A DNA stretch of 64,000 bases, taken from contig CAUZFZ010000006.1 of NCBI GenBank assembly GCA_963579025.1, forward strand, positions 71,275 to 135,274. Reading direction: 5' to 3'. Source of the DNA: CAUZFZ01 sp963579025 (lineage in GTDB: Bacteria; Planctomycetota; Planctomycetia; Planctomycetales; Planctomycetaceae). The notes beneath the pieces are model-generated. The model saw only the letters and a program-made list of their open reading frames with translations. It ran no database searches and was not told the origin of the DNA. Position 1 is the first letter of the stretch, and each line of letters begins with the position of its first letter. The translations under genes were made by a program, and so were the position numbers. Shown piece by piece: positions 35,582 to 45,003 of this stretch.

Positions 35582-36919
35582 CTACGACAGCCCGGATAAT
35601 GTTCCCGTGCTGTCCCCCAGACGTTCAACGTCGACTTCCATCCGGTTCAGTAGAGAAACCCACAAGTTGCTGATTGGAGTTTCGTTCTGGAATCGGATGT
35701 GGCGACCTGTATCGAGCGTCCCGCAACCGCCGCCCGCAACAAGGACGGGCAGGTCATCGTGGTTGTGGCGGTTGCCGTCAGAATTGGCACTGCCGTAAGC
35801 GATCATCGAATGATCCAGCAGCGTGCCGTCACCTTCTGACACTGAATTCAACCTGTCCAGCAGGTAGGCCAGTTGCGTGGTGTGAAAGACATTGATCTTC
35901 GCGATCTTCTCTTTCTTGTCGGCGTTGTTTCCATGATGCGACAGGTCGTGGTGACCTTCCTTCACGTCAATAAACGGATAAGGCTTGTTGCTGCCTTCGT
36001 TCGCCAGCACGAACGTGCAGACTCGCGTAACATCCGTCTGCCATGCGAGCACCAGCAGGTCACACATCAGTCGGATGTGTTCCTCGAAACTCGTCGGAAT
36101 CCCAGCCGGTGCCGGGTAGTCCGGCGTCTCAATCGGCGGCAGGTTTGCTGCTCGTTCGATCCGCAGCTCGATGTCACGAACGGATGCCAGGTACTCGTCC
36201 AGCTTGCGCACATCGTTCGCCCCAAGCTTGCCCGCCAGATCGCGCGAGTCCTCACGTACGAAGTCGAGAATGCTGCGACGTCGTCGGTCACGTTTCTCGC
36301 GATCGGCACTCGGCACGGTCGAGAACATGCGCTCAAAGACCAGCTTCGGGTTGACCTCTTTTGGCAATGGCTGAGTCGCCGACTTCCACGCCATCGTCGA
36401 CGAATAAACGCATGAGTAACCCGAGTCACAATTACCGGCCATCGCTCCGGATTCGGTGCCGATTTCAAGTGACGGCAGTCGCGTCTGTGCACCAACACGT
36501 GCGGCGGCTACCTGGTCGACCGAGATACCATTTCGAATGTCTGTTCCGTCTGTCTTCTTCGGGTGGGCACCCGTCAGGAACGCTGCCAGCGCGCGGGCGT
36601 GATCTCCACCGCCATCCCCATGCGAACGAGCACCGTCTGCGGTCAGTCCGGTCAGCAGCATCAGCTTTTCGCGATGCGCTGCCAGTGGCTTGAGAATCCT
36701 CTTGATGTCGAACTCTCGCCCCTCTTTCTCGGGCGTCCAGTCGACCATGTTCTTGCCGTTAGGCACATACAGAAACGCCACACGGTTCGGAGCGGCCTCG
36801 TCGGCCTGCTTTGCGTTGGCCCACGAAGTCTGTAAACCCATCGCGTCCAGCCACGGCAATGCCAGTGTGAAGCCCGTGCCACGCAGCACAGTGCGTCGAG
36901 AGAGTTGTCGGTTGAGCAT
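35582..36919 (-). CDS. DUF1552 protein with twin-arginine signal
   Basis: I choose the ATG at 36919 (MLNRQLSRRTVLRGTGFTLA), which puts a Tat signal at the N-terminus and gives 445 aa; the frame opens at 37123 but the extra 68 residues are not family-like. DUF1552 features include RVAFLYVPNGKNMVDWTPEK, LTGLTADGARSHGDGGGDHA, FLTGAHPKKTDGTDIRNGIS, YSCVYSSTMAWKSATQPLP and a late GSANSDGNRHNHDDLPVLVA. The usual companion gene, a DUF1592/DUF1588/DUF1585 cytochrome, is absent here. Instead it converges on the DUF1501 gene with 64 bp between them. Nothing clear is seen in the 280-bp upstream gap. Confidence 0.9.
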   Translation of the reverse strand: MLNRQLSRRTVLRGTGFTLALPWLDAMGLQTSWANAKQADEAAPNRVAFLYVPNGKNMVDWTPEKEGREFDIKRILKPLAAHREKLMLLTGLTADGARSHGDGGGDHARALAAFLTGAHPKKTDGTDIRNGISVDQVAAARVGAQTRLPSLEIGTESGAMAGNCDSGYSCVYSSTMAWKSATQPLPKEVNPKLVFERMFSTVPSADREKRDRRRRSILDFVREDSRDLAGKLGANDVRKLDEYLASVRDIELRIERAANLPPIETPDYPAPAGIPTSFEEHIRLMCDLLVLAWQTDVTRVCTFVLANEGSNKPYPFIDVKEGHHDLSHHGNNADKKEKIAKINVFHTTQLAYLLDRLNSVSEGDGTLLDHSMIAYGSANSDGNRHNHDDLPVLVAGGGCGTLDTGRHIRFQNETPISNLWVSLLNRMEVDVERLGDSTGTLSGLS

Positions 36920-37201
36920 GGCGGGATCTTTCGCACAGCGTGGCGAATCAGTCAGGTCGATTTCGTGACTGACCGCAAACTGAAGGGGAGAACCGTGAGC
37001 GAGGAACGTCCTGCGGCAGGAAGAACTGGTGGGACGAACATGTTGACACGATTCCGACCGGAACGGCAAGAGACGTCGCGTTTCGTCATTGACGGCCTGG
37101 ACGCATTCCGTCGGCAGGAACAAGCTTTGCGCAGTTCCGGCAGCGGCTGAGCGACCGTGCCAGAACGACGCGGTGCTTGTTCCGGCCTACACTTGAATCG
37201 C

Positions 37202-40200
37202 TCATTCCGGCAGGTCGCTGACCAGGATCTTGCGATAGGCGATGCCACCAGCGGCGCCGTCAAGGCAAACGTAGCCTCGGTCCGGCACCGTCTCGCTGAC
37301 AAGCTGCGTTTCCAGCACCTTGCGACCGTTGACGCGTACCGTCATCTGATCGCCGATGACGCGCAACAGCAGTGTGTTCCACTCACCCGCCGGTTTGACG
37401 GCGTTTTCGTCCGGAGCAGACTCTCCCAGCAGCGAACCGGTGCAGTACTGATCAGGCGCGATTCCGTAGTCGTTCGCGAGCTGAAGCTTGAACGCATAAT
37501 CCAGAAGATTGCCGTCGCCTGGATAGTGGAAGTAAACACCGCCCTGGGCGGTCGCCGCGTTGACCGTCATCCATTCGAGAGACAGCTCCAGATTGCCGTA
37601 CTGCTTGCCCGAAACCAGCAGCGCCCCGTTGGCTCGCTCAAGCGCCGCCGTATACGTGTTGTCTTCGATCTTCCATTGCCGCCCACCGCGCGGAGTCCAC
37701 TTCAGAAACGAATACAGCTTCTGCTCCATAGCCGCTGCTTCCGGAGCCACCGGAGTGTCTCGCCCCAGCGCCAACACCTCGTTCAGGAACGCGACGCCTC
37801 GACCGAAGTTGTCGCGGTCAAACTCGGCCTGTGCCTGCACCAGCTTGCGCCGACCAAGACGTTCAGAGAATCCCAGTGCCAGGTCTCCCGCGCGCTCGCG
37901 CCGCTGATCCCGCAGCCGATCAATCGCCTGACCGTCGTATTGCAGGAAGGCTGCAAACAGGTATTGAGCTTCGGCGTCATCTTTGTCGGCCACGGCGTCA
38001 AACAGACCGGTCATCTCAGTCGGCGGGAGTTCGTACAACTTACGGGCGACGCGCGTCGTGCCGCGCAGGCCGATGATTTCGCCATCTGCGTATTCGATAA
38101 ACTGCAACCGCAATGTACCGAGTCGCAGGTCATCACCACGTTTGACCTTCATCAGTGCTTCTTCCAGCTTCTTCCAGAACGCTCGCACAGTCGCCAGATC
38201 GTTGGCATCCCACTTGAGCTGATCGGCGAACGTCTGCATGGCCACGTTGGTCTTTGCGTTCCGGAGCAGGCCCTCGGCGGCTTCGTAGTTCCGGATGCCC
38301 ATCAGAGAAACGAAGCTCTCCCAATGAGACGTGTAAGGGAGCGGGAGCGAGCGAGGATCGACCGGTTTGGGCTTGGGTTCGGTCTCTACTGGCTTATCGG
38401 GCTCGGGATCGACTTCCTCAACCATGACGACCGCTGCCTTTGGCGGAATGCTCTTGCCACGCGGAATGACTCCCCATTGTGGTCCATCCGACAACTTGAC
38501 CATGTAAAGGTCGCCACCTGCCTGCGGGTCGTCGCAGTAGTACATCCACTGCTCGTCGCTACTGACGAAATACTGCCGGTGCCGCGAACTTGGTTTGTAG
38601 TTTTCCAGTTCAAGCTCGCCGATGACTTTGTCCTCGATGAACTTCGCGGTCACTGACGTGCGCCGATGGCGTGTCAGCTTGCCGTCAGCGAACACGTACT
38701 GGCGCAATCCGTCACGCGATAGACACGGATGAATCCCCGGCATGCTGACTCGCAGAGTCTTACCGAATTCCTGATCGCGATTGTCCCGGCCCGAGGCCAG
38801 TGTCCGCGTGAGTCCCTGCGCCGTCTCGACCCAGTAGATCCTCAGTCCGTCACCCAGCATCTGGGCTGAGATCCAGCTCGGCGCGAGACTCTTACTGTGC
38901 CGCAGCGGCTCCTTGTCGATGAAATCGCTCAGCGGATTCTCCCGAGAGAGCGCCATCAAGCGGGCCTTTTCGGGAATGGCGTAGATGACGAAGAGAGCAT
39001 CATCGGTCGCACACGGTGAACCTGGGATATCAGCGTCGCGGGCCATGATCTGAGGCTCGTCAAACTGATGCAGAGGTGACAGTCGAGTCGAAACAAAGAT
39101 GCCGCGTCCATCCGCGCGGTCGCCCGCGAACCAGATCGAAAGTCGGTCCGGAGTGACATACGGGTCGAACTCCGGACGGTTTGAGTTGACGGTTTCCAAT
39201 GGAACGGAGACGCCGACTTCCGCATTGAGCAGTGGCGCCTTCAACACGTCGCTGCCACCCGCGTCGATTCGGTCCTGCTGAGGCTTCAGCTCGACTTCGC
39301 TGTCTTCAGAGACTTCCACGACTCGTGTCACATCAAACCAGCCCTCGCGAAACACGGTCACACTGCGAGCCCCGGCCTGAGCAGTCACCGCGCATGGAGT
39401 TGTCGCCAACTCTCCTTCCGCGTCGCGCACGGGCTCGCCGTCAATCAGCACGTGGAAGCCCTCTTCCGGGGTATAGACCCGGACCATCCCCGTCGCGAAG
39501 GTGACCGGAGGGAGTGTCGTCGGTGTTGTCGGTCCATTGCCGCCCTGGGCAGTGCCTCCACCGGCCAGGTCAGGATCAACCGGATTCCCTTTTGGAATGA
39601 AGGGAATTGTGATTGCAAGCAGAATGCCGACCATCACGGCACCAGCCCCGGCTTTAATCAGCATACGTACCTTCGGCGGCTGAGCACCGAGCCAGACAAG
39701 AGCTCTTGATGGCTGCCGGCCCAGCCCGACGAATCTGCTGCCGAGCCACGCAAACGGGATCGCAATCAGTTGGCGAACCTTTACCAGGACCCGCTTGATG
39801 GCACCAGGCGAAGTCGGTTCCGGCTCGGTGACTGTAATGCTCGCAAGGTCCGCAGCGCCCAGATTCGCAAGGTCCTCCGCGGGCGTTGTCGGCTGCTGCT
39901 CGGGGACTGGCTCGGTCGTGTCGTCAGACACAGTCTGCTCGACAGGTCCGGCGGCTTTCGATTTGCTCGGAGCCACGTACGCCGCCACTGCGTAGCGTCG
40001 GCCTGCTCCATCCTGATAGTCGCGGATCAGTAGCCGCTGTTCATCGAACGTGACTTTGTGCTTGCGGCACCATGCCCCAACAGATTTCTGGACAGACGTT
40101 TCCAATCCGGACTTGTCGCCGTCCGGCCAATCCTGGGCAGCGGCCACGACGGACCGTGATTTGGAGAAATCCAGCCCATCAGTGCCGTTGCGAAATTCCT

Positions 40201-40333
40201 CCGCAAGAGCCTGAGCACTTTCCGTTGGATCGAATCCAGCGCCGAGAACGAAAAGTACACGGCATCGACGAACTTTTGAGCGGGGGCTGACATTCGATCG
40301 GCCGGCATCGGACCGGCCCGCTTCGACAGACAT
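37202..40333 (-). CDS. Large modular membrane protein: cytoplasmic region, membrane helix, PEGA-like, WD40-like propeller and DUF1080-like C-terminal domain
   Basis: The product is 1043 aa; GGAG lies 10 bp before the ATG at 40333. Residues 1-220 are probably cytoplasmic, with RRCRVLFVLGAGFDPTESAQ near the start. A membrane helix lies at 226-246. A PEGA-like domain follows (FHVLIDGEPVRDAEGELATT). Next is a propeller of PD40 type (FDPYVTPDRLSIWFAGDRAD, GSPCATDDALFVIYAIPEKA). A helical region occupies about 660-860. The last 180 residues resemble the DUF1080/3-keto-disaccharide hydrolase jelly roll (LELSLEWMTVNAATAQGGVY, GEWNTLLLRVIGDQMTVRVN). Resembles a kinase-type sensor without the kinase. 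Function not known. Confidence 0.78.
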   Translation of the reverse strand: MSVEAGRSDAGRSNVSPRSKVRRCRVLFVLGAGFDPTESAQALAEEFRNGTDGLDFSKSRSVVAAAQDWPDGDKSGLETSVQKSVGAWCRKHKVTFDEQRLLIRDYQDGAGRRYAVAAYVAPSKSKAAGPVEQTVSDDTTEPVPEQQPTTPAEDLANLGAADLASITVTEPEPTSPGAIKRVLVKVRQLIAIPFAWLGSRFVGLGRQPSRALVWLGAQPPKVRMLIKAGAGAVMVGILLAITIPFIPKGNPVDPDLAGGGTAQGGNGPTTPTTLPPVTFATGMVRVYTPEEGFHVLIDGEPVRDAEGELATTPCAVTAQAGARSVTVFREGWFDVTRVVEVSEDSEVELKPQQDRIDAGGSDVLKAPLLNAEVGVSVPLETVNSNRPEFDPYVTPDRLSIWFAGDRADGRGIFVSTRLSPLHQFDEPQIMARDADIPGSPCATDDALFVIYAIPEKARLMALSRENPLSDFIDKEPLRHSKSLAPSWISAQMLGDGLRIYWVETAQGLTRTLASGRDNRDQEFGKTLRVSMPGIHPCLSRDGLRQYVFADGKLTRHRRTSVTAKFIEDKVIGELELENYKPSSRHRQYFVSSDEQWMYYCDDPQAGGDLYMVKLSDGPQWGVIPRGKSIPPKAAVVMVEEVDPEPDKPVETEPKPKPVDPRSLPLPYTSHWESFVSLMGIRNYEAAEGLLRNAKTNVAMQTFADQLKWDANDLATVRAFWKKLEEALMKVKRGDDLRLGTLRLQFIEYADGEIIGLRGTTRVARKLYELPPTEMTGLFDAVADKDDAEAQYLFAAFLQYDGQAIDRLRDQRRERAGDLALGFSERLGRRKLVQAQAEFDRDNFGRGVAFLNEVLALGRDTPVAPEAAAMEQKLYSFLKWTPRGGRQWKIEDNTYTAALERANGALLVSGKQYGNLELSLEWMTVNAATAQGGVYFHYPGDGNLLDYAFKLQLANDYGIAPDQYCTGSLLGESAPDENAVKPAGEWNTLLLRVIGDQMTVRVNGRKVLETQLVSETVPDRGYVCLDGAAGGIAYRKILVSDLPE

Positions 40334-40375
40334 AGGGCTTCAGCTCCGTCGCTTAAGGAGTGCGGTCGGGCGACA

Positions 40376-40398
40376 GGCACGTGGCGTGGCCACGTGCC
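40376..40398. repeat. Perfect 10-bp inverted repeat GGCACGTGGC/GCCACGTGCC
   Basis: The arms enclose GTG. It lies in the 573-bp spacer 40334-40906 between the divergent modular gene and the second DUF1501 gene. Otherwise the spacer has a locally AT-richer patch at about 40600-40665 that could hold a promoter, and no supported gene. Confidence 0.6.
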
Positions 40399-40906
40399 AC
40401 GCACACGCGGAGATTACCAGTCCATGAAACTCTCAGGACAGTCTGAGTCCTGATTCACCCGACCGAAATCGCGGATCTGAGTCGGTATCTCGCGATGACT
40501 GGACAATCCGGGTACCAGAAACCGCCCTCGCGACCCACACCGCGTACGTGCCCGGGCAACGGGTCATCGACCATGACCCCCGAATCGGCACAATTCCATT
40601 CGCTGAATTACTACTTCCCGTCAGACGACATGAATTACACTTAACACATTATTTCCACACAGGTTACAGCACATGCAACAGCCTCGATTAGCTCTCGAAG
40701 AGGGCTGGAGACTGGAAATGTCGCAGATTCCAACGAACCTGCTGCCAGCAATTCGGATAAGTGCAGTGACTGACGAGGGATGCGGGCAACGCGAGCGGGG
40801 GCCGGAACGAGTCCTCACCCCCACTGTCCCTTTGTTGCCGAGTTTAGTTGCCGTAGACTGGCGAGTCAGACTTTTCACAGCCCTTCAAGGAATAAGGTAG
40901 ACAGAG

Positions 40907-42232
40907 ATGCATCTTCCCACACCCGGAGACATGTCGCGACGTCACTTCATGCGACATATGGCTGGTGCTGCAGCGACGCTGCCCGCAATGAACTTTATCA
41001 GTCATGTGCGAGCCAACGCTGCCCAGGTCAAGAAAAACAAGAAGGCCTGTATCCTGATGTGGATGGGCGGTGGACCGCCGACGATCGACCTCTGGGATTT
41101 GAAACCAGGCTCTAGGAACGGTGGCGAATTCAGCCCAATCGACACGGCTGCCCCCGGCGTCCAGATCAGCGAACATCTGCCGAAGACAGCTCAGGTTTTC
41201 GACAAACTCTCCATCGTTCGCTCGATGAGTACACGCGAAGCTGATCATGGCCGCGGCCGCTACTTCATGCACACGGGATTCGTCCCGAATCCTACGGTTG
41301 TGCATCCGACCTTTGGTTCGGTTGTCAGCCACGAACTCGGAACACCGCGTTCGGATAGCGGCGACCTTGAGATTCCGGCTTTCGTTTCGATCAACGCCCC
41401 GAGTGGCAGCCCGGGATTCATGGGAACGGCAAATGCTCCGTTCGTCGTGGACTCCAACGGCAACATTCGCAACGCCGATATGGGCGATCTGGGTCGTGAC
41501 CGACTCGGACAGCGTCTGCGGATGCTGGACGTGGTCGAGACCAACTTCATTCGCTCCAACCGCGGTGAATTGGCTCAGGACCATAAGAACATCTACACGA
41601 AGGCCGTCAACCTGATGACCTCCGAGCAGATGAAGGCATTCAAGGTCGAGGAAGAAGACCCGGCCACGATTGCTGCCTACACCAACGCGACTCCTGTTGG
41701 GGGTGCGGCTGGTGCCATGGGAATGGGTGGCAATGGATTCGGTCGCGGCCTGTTGATGGCCCGTCGCCTAGTCGAAGCCGGCGTTCCATTCATCGAAGTC
41801 GGCCTCGGTGGCTGGGACCTGCACAACAACGTCTTCCAGACTTTGTCGCAGCAGCGTCTGCCAGTCCTTGACGCCGGAATCTCAGCCCTCGTCACAGATT
41901 TGACTCAGCGGGGCATGATTGATGACGTCTCACTCGTCTGGATGGGTGAGTTTGCTCGTACGCCGCGAATCAACCAGAACGTCGGTCGCGATCACTGGGC
42001 CGCGAGCTGGAGTGTGATGGTCGGCGGCGGTGGGCTGAACAACGGCCAGGCCGTTGGTGCAACCGATCAGGATGGCACTTCCTGTGTCACCAAGACCTAC
42101 CTGCCGGGTGATATCTGGGCCACCGTCGCTCACGCGATGGGTATCCCGTCCACGACCGTTCACACGTCAAAGAACGGTCGTCCAATGAAGGTCGCCAACG
42201 GCGGCACCCCAATTAAGGAGCTGATCGGCTAA
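40907..42232 (+). CDS. DUF1501 protein with twin-arginine signal (second copy)
   Basis: The product is 441 aa and starts MHLPTPGDMSRRHFMRHMAG, a Tat-type signal with SRRHFM. DUF1501 core motifs are KKACILMWMGGGPPTIDLWD, GVQISEHLPKTAQVFDKLSI, VRSMSTREADHGRGRYFMHT, GVPFIEVGLGGWDLHNNVFQ, VSLVWMGEFARTPRINQ and GRDHWAASWSVMVGGGGLNN. It differs a good deal from the 34063-35517 paralogue and belongs to the shorter subgroup. A strong terminator follows (42263-42297), so it is its own transcript, although its usual DUF1549/DUF1553 partner lies just downstream behind the sigma gene. Confidence 0.92.
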   Translation: MHLPTPGDMSRRHFMRHMAGAAATLPAMNFISHVRANAAQVKKNKKACILMWMGGGPPTIDLWDLKPGSRNGGEFSPIDTAAPGVQISEHLPKTAQVFDKLSIVRSMSTREADHGRGRYFMHTGFVPNPTVVHPTFGSVVSHELGTPRSDSGDLEIPAFVSINAPSGSPGFMGTANAPFVVDSNGNIRNADMGDLGRDRLGQRLRMLDVVETNFIRSNRGELAQDHKNIYTKAVNLMTSEQMKAFKVEEEDPATIAAYTNATPVGGAAGAMGMGGNGFGRGLLMARRLVEAGVPFIEVGLGGWDLHNNVFQTLSQQRLPVLDAGISALVTDLTQRGMIDDVSLVWMGEFARTPRINQNVGRDHWAASWSVMVGGGGLNNGQAVGATDQDGTSCVTKTYLPGDIWATVAHAMGIPSTTVHTSKNGRPMKVANGGTPIKELIG

Positions 42233-42262
42233 GCCGAGCGGCCTCCAAACGGATTGAACTTC

Positions 42263-42297
42263 CACGCGGGAGCCGCATTGGCTTCCGCGTGTTTTTT
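42263..42297 (+). terminator. Rho-independent terminator after DUF1501
   Basis: CACGCGGGAGCC and GGCTTCCGCGTG pair over 12 bp with one G-T wobble around GCATT, followed by a run of six Ts. It starts 31 bp after the DUF1501 stop and separates that gene from the sigma factor unit. Confidence 0.93.
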
Positions 42298-42351
42298 GGC
42301 AGCAGGGCGTAGCTCGTTGGACTAGTAGAAAGCTCCGGCCTGCACAGGGAT

Positions 42352-42915
42352 TTGATGACTGCTCCCGTGACGTCGTCTTCAGAGAATTCGATTCCGTCGC
42401 GTCCGAGTGAGGAGTTCGTGCAACTCTTCAGCAGGAGCCAGCGTCGGATCTATCTGCATGTCCTCGGCCAGGTCGGCAACCCCGATCATGCCGACGACAT
42501 TCTCCAGGAAACGAACGTTGTTATCTGGAGCAAGTTTGACCGTTTTGAGCTCGGCACGAACTTCATTGCGTGGTCTTTTCAAATCGCCAATTACGAAGTA
42601 CTGAAGTACCGGGACAAACGACGATCCAACAAACTGGTGTTTTCTGACGACATTCTGGAATCACTGGCAACAGAGTCTGAGGAGCAGCAGGACGACCTTG
42701 ACCTGAGACGTTCGGCCCTCCGGGAGTGCATTAAGAAACTGCGACCTGGGGACCGAGAGTTAATTGAAACGTGTTACGCCCCGGGCAGCAGTGGCCGGGA
42801 CCTGGCGGCGGATCTGGGACGTCCGAGTAATTCGGTTTATCAGTCGATTGGCCGTATTCGGAAGGCACTCTTCGAGTGCGTAAGTCGACATCTCACCACG
42901 GAGGCGGGCCGTTGA
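42352..42915 (+). CDS. ECF sigma-70 factor, Rhodopirellula/Verrucomicrobium type
   Basis: The product is 187 aa from a TTG, or 186 from the ATG at 42355. Region 2 is visible as QRRIYLHVLGQVGNPDHADD followed by ILQETNVVIWSKFDRF and FIAWSFQIANYEVLKYRDKR. Region 4 is a helix-turn-helix: RELIETCYAPGSSGRDLAAD with LGRPSNSVYQSIGRIRKALF. This pattern fits the TIGR02989 family of sigma factors that is amplified in planctomycetes. Its TGA overlaps a TTG start of the next gene, which carries an anti-sigma-like N-terminus, so sigma and regulator are translationally coupled. Target promoters are unknown; the nearby DUF1501 gene is a candidate. Confidence 0.92.
   Translation: MMTAPVTSSSENSIPSRPSEEFVQLFSRSQRRIYLHVLGQVGNPDHADDILQETNVVIWSKFDRFELGTNFIAWSFQIANYEVLKYRDKRRSNKLVFSDDILESLATESEEQQDDLDLRRSALRECIKKLRPGDRELIETCYAPGSSGRDLAADLGRPSNSVYQSIGRIRKALFECVSRHLTTEAGR
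42900..42914 (+). promoter_or_regulatory. Ribosome site and TTG start that decide the start of the anti-sigma/DUF1553 gene
   Basis: GGAGG at 42900-42904 lies 7 bp before TTG at 42912-42914, and this TTG overlaps the sigma factor stop (TTGA). A GTG at 42876 is in frame further upstream but lacks a ribosome site. Confidence 0.65.
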
Positions 42916-44999
42916 GCAGCCTGACCGAGACATACGCGACGCTGATCGAGTTGATCGAGCTGCAGGTTGAGAATCGTATCTCGCGCCAGCAGTTTCATCA
43001 GCTCGAACACTTCATTCGCGACGACGCTGCAGCCCGTCGGGTCTACCGAGAGTACATGGACCTGCACGGTGTCCTGCATTGGGATACAGCTCGCACCGGC
43101 GATCAGCCGCTGACGCCACCTGTATTCACACAGCCGGCTCGTCGAATCTCAACCCATAAGATGGTGGCAGCAGTGATAACCGTCGCCGCCGTGGTCGTTG
43201 TCGCTGGACTGGTGACCGTCTTCAATCAACCTGCCGACCCGGCGGGGAACCAACTCGCCGAGGACGATCGGCAGCCTGTCGAGGCGGGTGTTGACGGCGG
43301 CGCGCCCGTGTCAAACGTCGGTAGTCCGTCTGGCCCTGTCACGCCAAACGAGGCTGTTGCCGTGTCAACGCCTTCGTTAGACCGACCTCACAATTCAATA
43401 CCTGGTGTAACAGTTGAGGACTTCGGTCCGTCCGTGGACCCCAGCCCCGTGATATTGAGTCATGATACCGCGGGAGATTTAAATTCTGTTGTTGCGCTCA
43501 TCAACACCCGGATTCGCCAGGCGTGGGTCGACAACGAAGTTTCCCCGTCGGATATGGCTGATGATTCCGAGTGGTTGCGTCGAGTGTTTCTTGACGTCGT
43601 TGGCCACATCCCGACTGCAGAACAGGTGAACGATTTCCTTGCCGACAAGTCCGATGACAAGCGCAGTCGAGTCCTTGATGAACTGCTTGATGACGAGGAC
43701 TATGTCCGGAACTGGTCGACCGTCTGGACGAACCTGCTGATTGGGCGATCCAATCCGCGTGGTGTCGATCGGCCGTCGCTGCAGAGATATCTCCGCGATG
43801 CCTTTGCTCACAACCGGTCATGGAATGAAGTTGTTGGTGAATTCATCGCGGCTTCGGGGCGCCCGGAGGAAAACGGTGCCGCGAACTTCCTGCTGGCTCA
43901 TGTGAATGATCAGGCGGTCCCCGCGACGGCGATCACCGCTCGCCTGTTTCTGGGTTTGCAGATTCAATGTACCCAGTGCCACGACCACCCGTACAACGAC
44001 TGGAAGCAGAACCACTTTTGGGCGTTCAACAGCTTCTTTCAGCAGGTCGACGTTAAGGGTACGGCGCTGGTCGACGAACCTGTCTACGATGCGACCTATT
44101 ACGAAACCCGTCAGGGCATCCTGCAGGCGACGTATCCCGGTTGGGAGAATGTCAGTCTGGGTTCGGAGCTGAAAGGTGAGGACGTCAACCTGCGATCTGA
44201 ACTGGCGAGCCTTCTGACGTCTGGTGAAAAACCGCAGCTTGCCCGGGCTTTCGTCAATCGCATGTGGAAGCACTTCACGGGAGCGGCGTTCACGCCCACT
44301 GTTGACGACATGGGACCGCATGTCGCTGTTTCGCACCCACAGTTGCTTGACGGCCTGAGTCGGGATTTCGTGCGTAGCGGATACGATGTGAAACGGCTGA
44401 TTCGCGGTATCTGTCGATCGGACCTTTACAACCTGACCAGCCAGGCAACGGAAGACAATCGCGAGCTGGATGATCCGTCGATCGGACTCGATCCACTCTT
44501 TTCCCGCGCCTACGTGAAATCGATGACAGTCGAGCAGTTATTTGATTCCCTGTTAATCGCCACCCAGGCGAGTGATGTCTTCGGTTCGGACTGGGATGCC
44601 GCTGAAAAGCAGCGTCAGGACTGGCTGCAGCAATTCGTCATGGCGTTCAACACAGACGAGAACGACGAGGCGGACCTGTTCAACGGTACGATCTCTCAGG
44701 CTCTGATGATGATGAACAGTGAACTGGTTCGCCGCGCAGTAGCGGGTCGAGGTGCTTTTCTCGACAAAGCATCGCGGCGAGGTCGAAACACCGGTGAATC
44801 GGATCAGATCGAGGAAATCTCGCTGGCCGCTCTGTCGCGGCGTCCAAGTCGCGAGGAATTGACGGCCGTTCGTCGGCTGATTGCAGAAAACGTCAGCAGC
44901 CGTCCCACGGGTGTGGACGCTGTCACTGCTCGCCGGGCGAGCATGCAGGACCTTTTCTGGGCGTACCTGAATTCGAATGAGTTCATTCTGATTCACTGA
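42912..44999 (+). CDS. Anti-sigma-like N-terminus fused through a membrane helix to DUF1549/DUF1553
   Basis: From the TTG at 42912 the product is 695 aa (707 aa from GTG 42876). Residues 1-60 match the N-terminus of planctomycete FecR-type anti-sigma proteins (RQQFHQLEHFIRDDAAARRV then YREYMDLHGVLHW). A membrane helix lies at 84-104. A Pro/Ala/Val-rich linker precedes DUF1549 (RRVFLDVVGHIPTAEQVNDF; IQCTQCHDHPYNDWK with CxxCH near 353) and DUF1553 (LARAFVNRMWKHFTGAAFTP, ALMMMNSELVRRA). There is no PSCyt1 domain. The fusion links a cytoplasmic sigma-binding segment directly to an exported redox-type module, with the cognate sigma gene immediately upstream. Control of the sigma by the outer domain is inference. 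Confidence 0.85.
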   Translation: MSSLTETYATLIELIELQVENRISRQQFHQLEHFIRDDAAARRVYREYMDLHGVLHWDTARTGDQPLTPPVFTQPARRISTHKMVAAVITVAAVVVVAGLVTVFNQPADPAGNQLAEDDRQPVEAGVDGGAPVSNVGSPSGPVTPNEAVAVSTPSLDRPHNSIPGVTVEDFGPSVDPSPVILSHDTAGDLNSVVALINTRIRQAWVDNEVSPSDMADDSEWLRRVFLDVVGHIPTAEQVNDFLADKSDDKRSRVLDELLDDEDYVRNWSTVWTNLLIGRSNPRGVDRPSLQRYLRDAFAHNRSWNEVVGEFIAASGRPEENGAANFLLAHVNDQAVPATAITARLFLGLQIQCTQCHDHPYNDWKQNHFWAFNSFFQQVDVKGTALVDEPVYDATYYETRQGILQATYPGWENVSLGSELKGEDVNLRSELASLLTSGEKPQLARAFVNRMWKHFTGAAFTPTVDDMGPHVAVSHPQLLDGLSRDFVRSGYDVKRLIRGICRSDLYNLTSQATEDNRELDDPSIGLDPLFSRAYVKSMTVEQLFDSLLIATQASDVFGSDWDAAEKQRQDWLQQFVMAFNTDENDEADLFNGTISQALMMMNSELVRRAVAGRGAFLDKASRRGRNTGESDQIEEISLAALSRRPSREELTAVRRLIAENVSSRPTGVDAVTARRASMQDLFWAYLNSNEFILIH

Positions 45000-45003
45000 G
45001 CCG

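Noticed and set aside
37157..38656. A 499-codon plus-strand frame opposite the modular membrane protein
   Set aside because: It is a shadow frame in GC-rich DNA: it lies wholly antisense to (or beyond the stop of) a gene with recognisable domains and itself shows no family motif.
40673..40900. A 75-codon frame upstream of the second DUF1501 gene
   Set aside because: Composition is not protein-like, there is no clear ribosome site, and it sits in the probable promoter region.
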